From the NCBI GenBank assembly GCA_016930915.1, contig JAFGFU010000025.1, positions 1 through 64,000 of the forward strand: 64,000 nt of DNA, given 5' to 3'. Of this stretch, positions 37,402 through 46,677 are shown piece after piece. Below the pieces are notes generated by a model. It saw only the letters and a list, made by a program, of their open reading frames with translations. It was not told the DNA's origin and did not search any database. The translations under genes and the position numbers were made by a program. The stretch comes from Campylobacterales bacterium (GTDB lineage Bacteria > Campylobacterota > Campylobacteria > Campylobacterales > Sulfurospirillaceae). Every line of letters begins with the position of its first letter. Position 1 is the first letter of the stretch.

Positions 37402-38079
37402 TTAGTGCTCTTCACTAATTAAAACAGCACCTGCAAGATAAACATATGTCAAAATCATAAAAATAAATGTTTGCAATAAACCTGAAAATGTTAATAAAAC
37501 ATATGCTGGTAATGGTGCAATCCATGGTGCAAGCATTAAAACAACTGCTAAGAAAAGGTCATCCCCTTTAATATTTCCAAAAAGACGAAAAGATAAAGAG
37601 ACCAAACGAGAAAAGTGTGAAACAATCTCAATGGGAAACATTAAGGGTGCCAAAAGTTTTACAGGTCCCATAAAATGAGCAAAATAGTGAATAACACCAT
37701 TAACTCTAATACCCTCAAAATGATAATAAACAAAGACAATACACGCCAATGTTAACGTCATATTAAGGTTACTTGTTGGTGCTTCAAAACCTGGGATAAT
37801 TCCAATAAAGTTTGAAAGAAAGACCATAAAACCAAGGGTTGCAACCAATGGCAAATATTTACGTGCCAACTCTTCGCCCAAAACACCCTTACCCATATTC
37901 AACACCGCTTCCAAATAGGCTTCCATAACATTTTGGATACCACTTGGAACCAATTGCATTTTTGATGTTGCCATTTTTGCCAAACCAAGACTAATCAATG
38001 CAACCAAAATAACATGGGATACAAAGATAAAATCATGAGAATGGTTAATAAGACCTAAAAATGTAAAAATTTCACCCAT
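37402..38079 (-). CDS. atpB: F0F1 ATP synthase subunit a
   Basis: Membrane proton-channel subunit of ATP synthase. 225 residues with five to six membrane helices. The essential arginine is in [15 protein letters not shown] near residue 160, and the preceding [11 protein letters not shown] is typical. As in other Campylobacterota it stands apart from the main atp operon. Its upstream region to the tautomerase gene is only 61 bases. Confidence 0.95.
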   Translation of the reverse strand: MGEIFTFLGLINHSHDFIFVSHVILVALISLGLAKMATSKMQLVPSGIQNVMEAYLEAVLNMGKGVLGEELARKYLPLVATLGFMVFLSNFIGIIPGFEAPTSNLNMTLTLACIVFVYYHFEGIRVNGVIHYFAHFMGPVKLLAPLMFPIEIVSHFSRLVSLSFRLFGNIKGDDLFLAVVLMLAPWIAPLPAYVLLTFSGLLQTFIFMILTYVYLAGAVLISEEH

Positions 38080-38140
38080 TACACTTTTCCTTAAGTTAAT
38101 AATTTTGCAAGATTGTATCCACTAATCATTTAATAGTTTA

Positions 38141-38347
38141 TTAAGGCTTCTGTTTTTTACGAAGTTCACTGACTTGAATACCGCCAATTCCCCAATTATC
38201 CATATCGACTTCATCAATAGTAATAACCGTTGTTGCTGGATTTTTTCCTAAGACATCAACCAGAAGTTGTGTCGCTCCTGCAATAAGTTTTTCTTTTTGC
38301 TCTTTACTCGCACCCTCTTTGGTAATTTTAATATTAACGTATGGCAT
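38141..38347 (-). CDS. 4-oxalocrotonate tautomerase-family protein
   Basis: 68 residues. After removal of Met1 the chain begins with Pro, the catalytic base of the tautomerase superfamily (PYVNIKITKEGASKEQK). The core VLGKNPATTVITIDEVDMDNWGIGG matches the small homohexameric 4-OT group. The physiological substrate is unknown. It starts 2 bases after the SulP stop, so is probably co-transcribed. Confidence 0.88.
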   Translation of the reverse strand: MPYVNIKITKEGASKEQKEKLIAGATQLLVDVLGKNPATTVITIDEVDMDNWGIGGIQVSELRKKQKP

Positions 38348-38349
38348 TG

Positions 38350-40047
38350 TTATACTCCCTTATTTAAAATTTCATTTGCGCGGACAAGTGCCAAATCAAT
38401 ATTCTCAGTAATATTTTCTTGACCAATTTTTTGATCCAATTTAATACGTTCAATTTTCATTTTGATACGCTGATTTACACCAGAAAGAACAAGAATGGTT
38501 TGATTGCTTTTACATAATGCTAAAAACTCCTCTAAAGCATGAAGTCCTGTCGCATCGACCATAGGCACATGTCTCATTCTCAAAATAAAAATCTTCGGAC
38601 TTTCCTCAATTTCATTGAGGACATTTTTTAGACGATCTGCTATTCCAAAGAAGAAAGGACCATCAATTTCATAGACTTCTACACCACGGGGAATCGTTTT
38701 TTTAGAAATAGCAAAGGCATCTTCTGTTTCATAAGGTTCATCATTACTGTCAAAAGGCATAGTAACCTGATCTTTTTTATCGACAATCTCTGTTACATCA
38801 ATCATGCGCTTGACAAACAAAAGCCCTGCTAACATGATACCTGTTTGAACACCTGTATTTAAATCGATTAAAACCGTTAACAAAAATGTTATTAAAAGAA
38901 CAACTGCATCATTGCGTTCTGATTTAAGGGCAATCGCTTTAAAATGGTGAAATTCACTCATATTCCATGCTACCACAACCAAAATAGCAGCTAATGCTGA
39001 AAGAGGAATCAATACAATTAATTTGGCAAATAAAAACATGAAAACCAATAACATTAAAGCATGGATAATACCTGAAATGGGACTATAAGCGCCTGATTTG
39101 ATATTGGTCGCCGTACGTGCAATAGCACCTGTTGCAGCAATTCCTCCAAAAAAGACAGAACCAATATTGGCAATACCTTGTGCCATTAATTCTTTGTTGG
39201 AATGATGACGATCTCCTGTCATACCATCTGCTACAACACACGAAAGTAAAGATTCAATGGCACCTAGAAGTGCAATCGTAATCGCATCAGGAAATACCAA
39301 ACGAATTTTTTCTAATGAAAAAGAAGGAATATGTGGTGAAGGTAAGGTAGAAGGCAATTGTCCAAATTTAGATCCAATTGTTTCTACAGGAAGCTGAAAA
39401 ACGTATACAATCAGTGATGATAACACAATCACAATAATAGGAGCAGGAATTTTTGGAAAGGTATGACGTAATTTAATCAACAAAAAAATACTTACAAAGC
39501 CTATAACCAACGCATAATAATTGATATGACCCATTTGCGTAGAATAAAGCTTCCATTGTTCAATAAACTCCGCTGGCATCGTTGCAATAGGTAAACCAAA
39601 AAAATCTTTCATTTGTGAAGAAAAAATAATTAAAGCAATACCTGTGGTAAACCCAACCGTTACAGGATAAGGAATAAATTTAATAATACTTCCTAATTTA
39701 AATGCTCCCATTAAAAAAAGCATAACGCCTGCTAAAAATGTTGCTATGACCAATCCATCATAACCATGTTTTAAAATAACCGTATAAAGTACCACAACAA
39801 AAGCCCCTGTAGGACCTCCAATCTGATACCTACTCCCACCAAAAAGAGAGATAATAAATCCAGCCACAATAGCTGTAAAAAGGCCTTTTTCAGGACCTAC
39901 ACCACTGGCAATTGCAAATGCCATAGCCAAAGGTAAAGCGATAATCGCAACGGTAATACCTGCTACAACATCTGAAGAAAAATGACGAGCAGAATAGCCT
40001 TCTTTTAGAACCGTAAAGCTCCTTGGGAGCCAATATTTCACATTCAT
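38350..40047 (-). CDS. SulP-family anion transporter with STAS domain
   Basis: 565 residues, ten or more membrane helices followed by a cytoplasmic STAS domain (about residues 440-550; EIDGPFFFGIADRL, MRHVPMVDATGLHALEEFL). Family signatures are seen: VAGITVAIIALPLAMAFAIASGV near residue 28, GLFTAIVAGFIISLFGGSRYQIGGPTGAFV near residue 55 and GAIESLLSCVVADGMTGDRHHSNKEL near residue 262. SulP proteins carry sulfate, bicarbonate or other anions; the substrate is not given by sequence. Confidence 0.92.
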   Translation of the reverse strand: MNVKYWLPRSFTVLKEGYSARHFSSDVVAGITVAIIALPLAMAFAIASGVGPEKGLFTAIVAGFIISLFGGSRYQIGGPTGAFVVVLYTVILKHGYDGLVIATFLAGVMLFLMGAFKLGSIIKFIPYPVTVGFTTGIALIIFSSQMKDFFGLPIATMPAEFIEQWKLYSTQMGHINYYALVIGFVSIFLLIKLRHTFPKIPAPIIVIVLSSLIVYVFQLPVETIGSKFGQLPSTLPSPHIPSFSLEKIRLVFPDAITIALLGAIESLLSCVVADGMTGDRHHSNKELMAQGIANIGSVFFGGIAATGAIARTATNIKSGAYSPISGIIHALMLLVFMFLFAKLIVLIPLSALAAILVVVAWNMSEFHHFKAIALKSERNDAVVLLITFLLTVLIDLNTGVQTGIMLAGLLFVKRMIDVTEIVDKKDQVTMPFDSNDEPYETEDAFAISKKTIPRGVEVYEIDGPFFFGIADRLKNVLNEIEESPKIFILRMRHVPMVDATGLHALEEFLALCKSNQTILVLSGVNQRIKMKIERIKLDQKIGQENITENIDLALVRANEILNKGV

Positions 40048-40056
40048 TGTGAAGCC

Positions 40057-40812
40057 TTAAGATAGAATTTTTTCTTGACCTAAGCGATAAAGAGCAAAAT
40101 CATATTTGATCGGATCACTTGGATCAATCTTTTTGAGTGCACAACTCAACTCTAATACAGCTTTAAAATCATACGATTTTCGCTGAATCAATCCTAGCTT
40201 TTTTCCCAAATTAAACGTATGCGTATCCAATGGCATCAAAAGATCTTTGGTGTGAACGCCTTTCCATAAACCAAGATCAAGATTATCGTTACGTACCATC
40301 CATCGTAAATACATATGCCAACGCTTATAGGGAGATGTAGGATGTGCGGGGGGAATTGTACCTAATAAAAACTGATAACCCTGTGAACGGTAGGGATTGA
40401 TAGTATAAAGAGAGCTGATTAAAGAGCGCAAACCATCCATGACATTTCCAGATTGTAAATACGCAGGTAAGAAGAGAGATTCTAAAGAAATATGTTTCTT
40501 TTTTAAACGATGCAAGGTAACAAAAAGTGCAGCAATGTCATCAGCGTTTTGAAACCGATAGTAATGATGAACAAAAGCATCATGAATTTTTGCCTCACTC
40601 GCATCTAGCAAGGTAAAATCTAAACTTTCTAAAAACCGTACAATCGCCTTAGCATTTCCATAAGCAAATAAAGCACAAATAAGTGCTGAAAATTCGTCAG
40701 AATAGACTGAAGCTATCATTAAAGGATCGGGACGTTTTTCATTAAGTTCCAAAGTGCTATTGCGTTTTATCGACTCCTCTTGTAAAAGCTTTGAAACCGT
40801 CTCAAATGTCAT
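40057..40812 (-). CDS. TIGR02757-like conserved protein
   Basis: 251 residues of a family known mainly from Bacteroidota and Campylobacterota, without assigned function. Landmarks: NEKRPDPLMIASVYSDEFSALICALFAYGN near residue 23, a central RWMVRNDNLDLGLWKG and PLDTHTFNLGKKLGLIQRKSYD near residue 194. The helical pattern and the DTHT segment recall HhH base-excision proteins, but this is only an impression. It overlaps the upstream permease gene by 11 bases. Confidence 0.75.
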   Translation of the reverse strand: MTFETVSKLLQEESIKRNSTLELNEKRPDPLMIASVYSDEFSALICALFAYGNAKAIVRFLESLDFTLLDASEAKIHDAFVHHYYRFQNADDIAALFVTLHRLKKKHISLESLFLPAYLQSGNVMDGLRSLISSLYTINPYRSQGYQFLLGTIPPAHPTSPYKRWHMYLRWMVRNDNLDLGLWKGVHTKDLLMPLDTHTFNLGKKLGLIQRKSYDFKAVLELSCALKKIDPSDPIKYDFALYRLGQEKILS

Positions 40813-41614
40813 TCAAAATATCTTTTTCATTACTTTTTGCTTGTAGGTAATCGGAAAGATTAATCAGCGAAAAGGTGACAAGAAAAATAAAAAAACCAGG
40901 GAAAAAACTTAGCCACCATGCAATATCAATAACCTCTTTACCTTCACTTAGAATTAAACCCCAACTCATTTGTGGCGGTGTAATTCCAATGCCTAAAAAG
41001 CTAAGTCCACTCTCCGCTAAAATCGCACCGCTTACACCAAATGTAAAACTAATAAAAAAAAGAGGCGCTAACAAAGGAGCAAAATATTTAAAAATAATTT
41101 TAAAAGAGTTTACCTCAGAGAGTTTAAGAATTTTAATAAAGGGAGCATTTGAAATAGCAAAACTTTCACTACGAATCAAACGTGCCATTCCCATCCAACC
41201 TGTAATAGAGATAATAAAAACAAGAACCCAAAGAGATGCACTCATATAACTAATCAATGCTAAAAGAAGAAAAAATGTCGGAAAAGTCAAAAAAAGATCA
41301 ATCATAATAATAATAATTTTATCAACACTTCTTTGAAAAAACCCTGCACTAATACCAATCATCAAACCTAAAAAACTTGCAATCATAGCACTCAAAAGAC
41401 CAACAATTAAAGAAGTTTGTCCCCCTAGCATTAATCTTGCACACACATCTCGACCTAAACGATCTGTTCCAAAAAAATAGTCACTATTTGGCGCAACTAA
41501 AATGGCAGAAGGATTTAAATCATACGCAGACGCAGTATAAAAAAAAGGACCTACAAATGAAAAAAGAAGAATGAGCACTAAAAGAGTAGTGCTCAAAAGA
41601 GGAAACCGTTTCAC
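40802..41614 (-). CDS. ABC transporter permease, DppC/OppC/NikC type
   Basis: 270 residues, five to six membrane helices. FGTDRLGRDVCARLMLGGQTSLIVGLLSA near residue 48 and the EAA-like loop (FKIIFKYFAPLLAPLFFISFTFGVSGAILAESGLSFLGIG) are standard for peptide/nickel-type importers. No partner permease, ATPase or binding protein lies nearby, so it works with subunits coded elsewhere. It starts with a GTG that overlaps the flgK stop as TAGTG. Confidence 0.88.
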   Translation of the reverse strand: MKRFPLLSTTLLVLILLFSFVGPFFYTASAYDLNPSAILVAPNSDYFFGTDRLGRDVCARLMLGGQTSLIVGLLSAMIASFLGLMIGISAGFFQRSVDKIIIIMIDLFLTFPTFFLLLALISYMSASLWVLVFIISITGWMGMARLIRSESFAISNAPFIKILKLSEVNSFKIIFKYFAPLLAPLFFISFTFGVSGAILAESGLSFLGIGITPPQMSWGLILSEGKEVIDIAWWLSFFPGFFIFLVTFSLINLSDYLQAKSNEKDILNDI

Positions 41615-43458
41615 TAGGATTTAATGCCTAAAAGGGTTTCAAGCATCTGATCGATGGTTGTAATAATTTTAGCAGCTGCACTGTACGATTTTTGATATTT
41701 AATTAAATTAGAGAGTTCTTCATCTTTATTGACACCACTTACAGATTGATGCTGTTCATACACACTGTTGTAAAGAGCGCTATTCGTATCATAACTACTT
41801 CCAGATAGGGCAGCATCTGAACCAATTTTTGTCGTTAATGCACTGTAAAAACCCTCTAGGGTTTCTTTCACACTACTACCAGACTGAGAATAAAAGCTAA
41901 GGGTTGAATATTGCATCTGAACCATCGCATTAGCAACTATATTATTTCCGTCAATCGGTGCGCTATACCCTTGCATGGATGAGGGGTCTTTTTTATATTG
42001 TGTTACGACACTAATATCTGAAGCATTTGTACCTGTAAAAAATTGACTTACACCAACAGCACCAGGAAAATTTGTTCCATTATCTTCAATCGCAATCGTA
42101 TACCCTGTATTGTATCCTTTCGGAGTAAGTGAAAAAGTACCATCATCTGAAAATGTTGCTACAAAATAGTCATCGACATCATTAAGACCATTATTGTCAC
42201 TGTTATCATCTTTATTGCTATTGATTTGCGTCAGGATACTGTCCGAAAATGTATCATCGCCCATCGTTGTTGAGTTATTTAGCGTAATGGTTTTACGAGC
42301 CACTGCTTCACCCGAACTATTATAGACGATCACGTCAAACGTGCCGTTTTCAATATTATTATAAGCATTTTTTAATGAAGTATTGGATTTCAAATCTAAT
42401 AGTGGACTTTGCATACTCTCTTGTGCACTTTGTGCATAAATATTATTGGTTTCTGTAATGAGTGTTTGCGCCAGCGTATCAAGATTGTCTATATAAGTTT
42501 GAATTTTACCATCTTGTGGATAGCCCCCATTTTCGGATGAATCGATCACTCTTCCTCTTAAATCAAGAATTGCGCCCACTTTTCCGCCATCTAACACTTC
42601 GGTTAAATTATAACGCGTACCATCCTCGAGTTCAGTATAAATGGAGTATGAACTGCTTTTATTCTCTGTATTGTCAATGACGATAGGATTGAAGGTTGTT
42701 CCCTCAACAAAAGAAGCTCCAGCAATATTGATATTATACGTTGTGCCTGAATCTGTCATATTCAGATCAATCGTTGTATTACTTGTGACGTTCCCCTTTG
42801 AAACAGAAACTCCTATAAGGTTAGCTAATGTTAATTCAAGCTGGTCACGTTGGTCACGTAAATCATTCGCATGATTACCCTCTTCTGCTTCAACCATATT
42901 GATCTGCTTGTTTAAATCAGCCATTTGCTGACCAATGCTGTTAATTTCATCAATGGAAGTTTTAAGCTGACTATTAAGCGTATCTTGAAGTGAACGGAGT
43001 GACTCTTTACTCGATTGAATATTTGAAGTGAGCGTTGATGCTAATTGGACAAGAGCAATTTTTTGAGAACCCTCTGTTGCATTGGTTGAAAGGTTGCTCC
43101 ATGCTGTAAAATAATTGGCAATATTCTGAGAAAGCCCAGATTCATCCAAATCAGGAAATTTTTTAGCAACTTCTTCAAGCACTTGCTTAGAATATGTGTC
43201 GTAAGAGAGACTGGTTGCAGAGTCACGTAATTTTGAAAAAACAAATTCATCATGGATACGTACAATTGACGTTATGGTAACGCCTGTACCAATACTAACG
43301 CCTTTAGTATTTAAAGCATCACTTGCACTTAATGTCACACGCTGACGGGTATAATACGCATTATCCACATTGGCTATATTTTGACTGGTCGTAGCGACGG
43401 CAACTTGTGCAGCATTTAGTGCTGAAGTGCCTGTATTGAGTGTACTAAAGATACTCAT
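41614..43458 (-). CDS. flgK: Flagellar hook-associated protein 1 FlgK
   Basis: Joins hook and filament. The 614-residue chain begins with the flagellar rod/hook N-terminal motif (STLNTGTSALNAAQVAVATTSQNIANVDNAYY), has a heptad-rich coil (about residues 130-210), a variable central part and a C-terminal SGVNKDEELSNLIKYQKSYSAAAKIITTIDQML. It follows flgN by 2 bases, its usual chaperone gene. Last flagellar gene of the flgI operon. Confidence 0.95.
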   Translation of the reverse strand: MSIFSTLNTGTSALNAAQVAVATTSQNIANVDNAYYTRQRVTLSASDALNTKGVSIGTGVTITSIVRIHDEFVFSKLRDSATSLSYDTYSKQVLEEVAKKFPDLDESGLSQNIANYFTAWSNLSTNATEGSQKIALVQLASTLTSNIQSSKESLRSLQDTLNSQLKTSIDEINSIGQQMADLNKQINMVEAEEGNHANDLRDQRDQLELTLANLIGVSVSKGNVTSNTTIDLNMTDSGTTYNINIAGASFVEGTTFNPIVIDNTENKSSSYSIYTELEDGTRYNLTEVLDGGKVGAILDLRGRVIDSSENGGYPQDGKIQTYIDNLDTLAQTLITETNNIYAQSAQESMQSPLLDLKSNTSLKNAYNNIENGTFDVIVYNSSGEAVARKTITLNNSTTMGDDTFSDSILTQINSNKDDNSDNNGLNDVDDYFVATFSDDGTFSLTPKGYNTGYTIAIEDNGTNFPGAVGVSQFFTGTNASDISVVTQYKKDPSSMQGYSAPIDGNNIVANAMVQMQYSTLSFYSQSGSSVKETLEGFYSALTTKIGSDAALSGSSYDTNSALYNSVYEQHQSVSGVNKDEELSNLIKYQKSYSAAAKIITTIDQMLETLLGIKS

Positions 43459-43460
43459 GA

Positions 43461-43889
43461 CTATGCCTCTATTTTAAGTAGGGAAGCAGGTTTATGATTC
43501 ATAATTTTGTATCCTTCCAAATCTCGTGGAAAGATACTATCAAGCAAAACATTGTAAAACTGGCTGATGGTAACGACATATTTTGCATACTGTTTATTAC
43601 ACACTTTAAGTTCTGAGAGTTTAAATTTCATTTGAGCTAAAAGCTCTTGTTGTTCTTGATTTAATAAATCCTCCAATGACTTTTTCCCACTCTCTTTGAG
43701 CATTTTCATAAGTTCATTGTCTAGGAGCGATTTTTTATTTTCAAAAGAATGAATTAAATCCTCTTTAATTTTAGCTCTCTCAAAAACTTCACTGTGTTTA
43801 GCTACTTTAATATCTGCTATATCTTTATGTGTTTGTTCAATAAGATGATCTATATCTTGTATTGCATTGCGTAAATAGTGCGTCAACAT
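43461..43889 (-). CDS. flgN: FlgN-like flagellar export chaperone
   Basis: 142 residues, almost wholly helical with long charged coils (HKDIADIKVAKHSEVFERAKIKEDLI, NQEQQELLAQMKFKLSEL). The sequence is poorly conserved as in most FlgN proteins; the call rests on size, coil structure and position immediately before flgK, whose product FlgN chaperones. A TTTACATGTAAG near-palindrome lies between its start and the flgM stop. Confidence 0.7.
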   Translation of the reverse strand: MLTHYLRNAIQDIDHLIEQTHKDIADIKVAKHSEVFERAKIKEDLIHSFENKKSLLDNELMKMLKESGKKSLEDLLNQEQQELLAQMKFKLSELKVCNKQYAKYVVTISQFYNVLLDSIFPRDLEGYKIMNHKPASLLKIEA

Positions 43890-43915
43890 CGTTTATCCTT
43901 TTTACATGTAAGGAT

Positions 43916-44116
43916 TTAGAGTAACTCTTCTGCCACCGCTCCAGCTGTTTTTGCAAGATCAATTTTGTATGTTCCATTCTCAATCTGGGCTTTAATCGCA
44001 GAGAGTTTATCTACTCCCTCACTCTTTTCTGTTTTTGAAATACCTTTAGAAGCATCCTCTTTAGGAGCACTCTGTTTTAAATACGCCACAGTGGACGTCT
44101 GAACTTTTGAAATCAT
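43916..44116 (-). CDS. flgM: FlgM-like anti-sigma-28 factor
   Basis: Inhibits FliA (sigma-28) until hook completion. The C-terminal pattern DKLSAIKAQIENGTYKIDLAKTAGAVAEELL matches the FlgM sigma-binding helices. About 66 residues from the ATG at 44116 (MISKVQTS), preceded by AAAAGGG; the frame extends 15 codons further to 44161 and a longer form is not excluded. Placement inside a sigma-54-type flgI-flgJ-flgM-flgN-flgK run links the middle and late gene classes. Confidence 0.8.
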   Translation of the reverse strand: MISKVQTSTVAYLKQSAPKEDASKGISKTEKSEGVDKLSAIKAQIENGTYKIDLAKTAGAVAEELL

Positions 44117-44173
44117 TTTAGACCCTTTTAAATTGTAATTCTTTACAACCATATCGTCCAAAACAATAAAACT

Positions 44174-44470
44174 TTAACGCCCTGCTTTGAGATAGTCAAA
44201 TAACATTTGACTTAATCCCAGACCACCGCTTAATGCACTACTCATCGTATCGTTATACATTGATTTGTAAATCTTATCGCCTGCGTCTTTTTCAAAAAGC
44301 CCATTTTCTTCTTCACTGTTCATGGCAATATCAAGTACTTGCTTCAGAAAAAAAGCTTCAAATTTATCCGTTTGCTCTTTTAATAAGGCATCACCTGCCT
44401 GCGATTTTGTTTGTGAAAATGGAGCGCTATAATTTGCATTTAGTAATGCCACACTGTTATCAACCTGCAT
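44174..44470 (-). CDS. flgJ: FlgJ-like rod-binding protein (short form)
   Basis: 98 residues, only the rod-binding N-terminal domain. KFEAFFLKQVLDIAMNSEEENGLFEKDAGDKIYKSMYNDTMSSAL matches the FlgJ N-terminus. It lacks the muramidase domain of enterobacterial FlgJ, as usual in Campylobacterota, so another enzyme must open the wall. The ATG overlaps the flgI stop as TAATG. Confidence 0.85.
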   Translation of the reverse strand: MQVDNSVALLNANYSAPFSQTKSQAGDALLKEQTDKFEAFFLKQVLDIAMNSEEENGLFEKDAGDKIYKSMYNDTMSSALSGGLGLSQMLFDYLKAGR

Positions 44471-45522
44471 TAAATGACCTCCAATGGTGCTGTAATAGCG
44501 CCTGAGCGTTTAATGTTTTGCAAAATAGAGATAATATCTTTAGGACGTGCGCCTAATTTACTGAGCGCTCGTGCAACGTTAGCAACAGTCATACTCTCTC
44601 TTTGCATTTTAATGCGACTTTCACTTCCAACAATTTGAACGTTATCACCAATATCCACACTTTTTTCATCAGGTATGATTTCGCTTGGCTCAATTTTAAT
44701 GGTAATATCACCGTGCGTCACAACCACAGGCGCTACTCTAATATTGATACCTGAAACAATCGTTCCTGTTCGTTCATCAATCACGATTTTTTCTTCTCGC
44801 TCATAGTAAACATCCATATCTAAGGTTTGTGCTAAAAATTCTACGGTTGAAAGATGAGAGGGTTTCATCATACGGATGGTGCGTGAATCAGTCGCAACAG
44901 CAACTTTTTTGCCAAAAGCTTTGTTAAGTTCATTTTGCACGGAAACTGCCGTATTAAAATTGGCTTCTTTTAAAGAAAGGTTGACAAACTCCTGTTCATG
45001 CAAATCATACTCAATCTCTCGCTCCACAACCGCTCCACTAAAAATATTGGCAGCTGATGGATGGTTAAGTTGTCCTTTTTCTTTGCCATTCATTCCTCCA
45101 ATGGTTAGGGAGCCTTGTGCTAAAGAGTAAATTTTTCCATCAACACCCTTAAGCGGTGTAAGAAGCAATGTTCCACCTTGTAATGACTTTGCATCACCAA
45201 TGGAAGAGACCGTAACATCAAGTTTATCGCCTTGTCTTGCAAATGCAGGTAATTTTCCTGTGACCACAACCGCTGCAATGTTCTTTGACTTAATATCATC
45301 AGGATCAATTTTAACATTCACCGTTTGCAATAAATTTGAAAGTGAACGAAGCGTAAATTCAGAAGATGAGCCATCGCCCGTACCATTAAGTCCGACAACC
45401 AAACCATAACCAATGAGTTGATTATCTCTGACGCCAATGACATTCGCAATATCACCTAAACGCTGTGCGTAAAGGCTACTTAGCGCTACAATCCAAATGA
45501 AGGAGAGTTTTATCAGTTTCAT
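44470..45522 (-). CDS. flgI: Flagellar P-ring protein FlgI
   Basis: Periplasmic ring around the rod in the peptidoglycan layer. 350 residues with an N-terminal signal peptide ([17 protein letters not shown]). Family signatures: [31 protein letters not shown] and [33 protein letters not shown]-like sequence, plus [10 protein letters not shown]. First gene of the run and preceded by a sigma-54-type promoter. Confidence 0.96.
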   Translation of the reverse strand: [350 protein letters not shown]

Positions 45523-45560
45523 TTATTCCCTTTATAATCGGCGTTACTGCCAACATAAAA

Positions 45561-45576
45561 GCAATTAATGTTCCAA
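45561..45576 (-). promoter_or_regulatory. Sigma-54 (RpoN) promoter of the flgI operon
   Basis: Minus strand reads TTGGAAC-ATTAA-TTGC followed by T. GG and GC are separated by exactly 10 bases, as required at -24/-12. It lies about 40 bases before the flgI ATG, giving a leader of roughly 27 bases with an AAAGGGA ribosome site. Rod and hook genes of Campylobacterota are known to be RpoN-dependent. Confidence 0.8.
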
Positions 45577-45580
45577 TTTT

Positions 45581-46156
45581 TTACATGTAATACGAAAGTG
45601 AGCTTTTGCCAAATTTCTTTGTTTTGTGACGGCTAAAAAGACCAATAGTTTCTGGTAGCTCCAGCGTACTCATATGCTCAATCGCAATGAAATGCGCTTT
45701 TTCTTGTGGAATATTGCTAATCAATGATAAGACTTTTTCATACACATTTTCCATTCCATCACGAATCGAAAAAGGAGGATCAAAATAAAAATAGGCTTTA
45801 CATGTAAAGGTATTAAGTAGCGTAGGAAAGAGAACAAAACTATCTCCATGCATGGCTGTCGTATGGGCTTTGTCAATGCTTTCACAATTCCGTTTAAGAA
45901 TAGAAAAAGCTGCCTTGTCTTTTTCTATAAAATAGGCATGTTTTGCTCCACGACTGAGTGCTTCAAGTCCCATAGAACCACTACCGCCAAACACTTCAAC
46001 AAAAACTTCATCGACAATGTCATATTGAAGCGTATCAAACAGTGAGCCTTTTAAAATCGCTTTGGTACTACGTGTGCTCTCCAAAGAAGGAAGTTCAATT
46101 TTTTTATGCTTATACTTGCCTGCAGAAATGGTCGTAAAAAGCGATTTAGTTTCCAT
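45581..46156 (-). CDS. rsmD: 16S rRNA (guanine966-N2)-methyltransferase RsmD
   Basis: 191 residues. The N-terminus ISAGKYKHKKIELPSLESTRSTKAILKGSLFDTL is the family signature, FVEVFGGSGSMGLEALSRGA near residue 52 is the SAM loop, and FDPPF near residue 124 is the (N/D)PPY-type catalytic motif. It contains one exact palindrome (FTCK) and ends in a one-off copy at 45580-45591, which provides the Met-stop. It overlaps the gene upstream by 11 bases. Confidence 0.93.
   Translation of the reverse strand: METKSLFTTISAGKYKHKKIELPSLESTRSTKAILKGSLFDTLQYDIVDEVFVEVFGGSGSMGLEALSRGAKHAYFIEKDKAAFSILKRNCESIDKAHTTAMHGDSFVLFPTLLNTFTCKAYFYFDPPFSIRDGMENVYEKVLSLISNIPQEKAHFIAIEHMSTLELPETIGLFSRHKTKKFGKSSLSYYM
45797..45808. 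repeat. TTTACATGTAAA palindrome, copy 13
   Basis: Inside rsmD, read as FTCK; 14-bp form CTTTACATGTAAAG. Confidence 0.95.
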
Positions 46157-46508
46157 AAAACCCTCGAATTGTTTGAATAAGTTCTGCTCTAAATTTATCT
46201 GTCAATGCTGTAATTTTTTCTTCTAAAAGATGTGTGTTATTGGGTTGAGGCACCATGTCATCCACACTGCTTTGTCTCATTAACAGTTCTTGAAAAAACT
46301 TCTCTAGAGCAAGAAGTAAGGTTGATTTTGAAAAAGGTATCAGCAGATTTCCTTCATGACTGGCGATATAAAAAATAGGTTTATCCAATTCAATTTTTTT
46401 ATCACTAATAACAAAATCGCACTGCTTATAAGGGACAACCAAATCACCCAAAAAACTTTTTAATGCACGATTTAAAAGCAAGGATTGACAGACTAATGCC
46501 ACTTTCAT
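46146..46508 (-). CDS. Hypothetical protein upstream of rsmD
   Basis: 120 residues, not recognised. It opens KVALVCQSLLLNRALKSFLGDLV, with a Rossmann-like alternation but no nucleotide loop, and continues with VISDKKIELDKPIFYIASHEGNLLIPFSKSTLLLALEKFF. The C-terminus is helical. It overlaps rsmD by 11 bases on the same strand, so the two are translationally linked. Confidence 0.7.
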   Translation of the reverse strand: MKVALVCQSLLLNRALKSFLGDLVVPYKQCDFVISDKKIELDKPIFYIASHEGNLLIPFSKSTLLLALEKFFQELLMRQSSVDDMVPQPNNTHLLEEKITALTDKFRAELIQTIRGFYGN

Positions 46509-46677
46509 GCAGACCTTTCTTAATAGAATAGAGACGAAAATATAACACAGAGCTACTTAAGAAATTAAACGCTCCTAACGTAGCTTTGTGAGTTTTGCAC
46601 GTATACCATTAAATAAAACAAAAGATGTGTCGATGTAGTTCACAGGAAAAATGATAGAATCTTAATGGAGGCTAGTG

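Noticed and set aside
46652-46660. TGATAGAAT as extended -10 for flaG
   Set aside because: Transcription would start within the ribosome binding site, so it is unlikely to be the working promoter.
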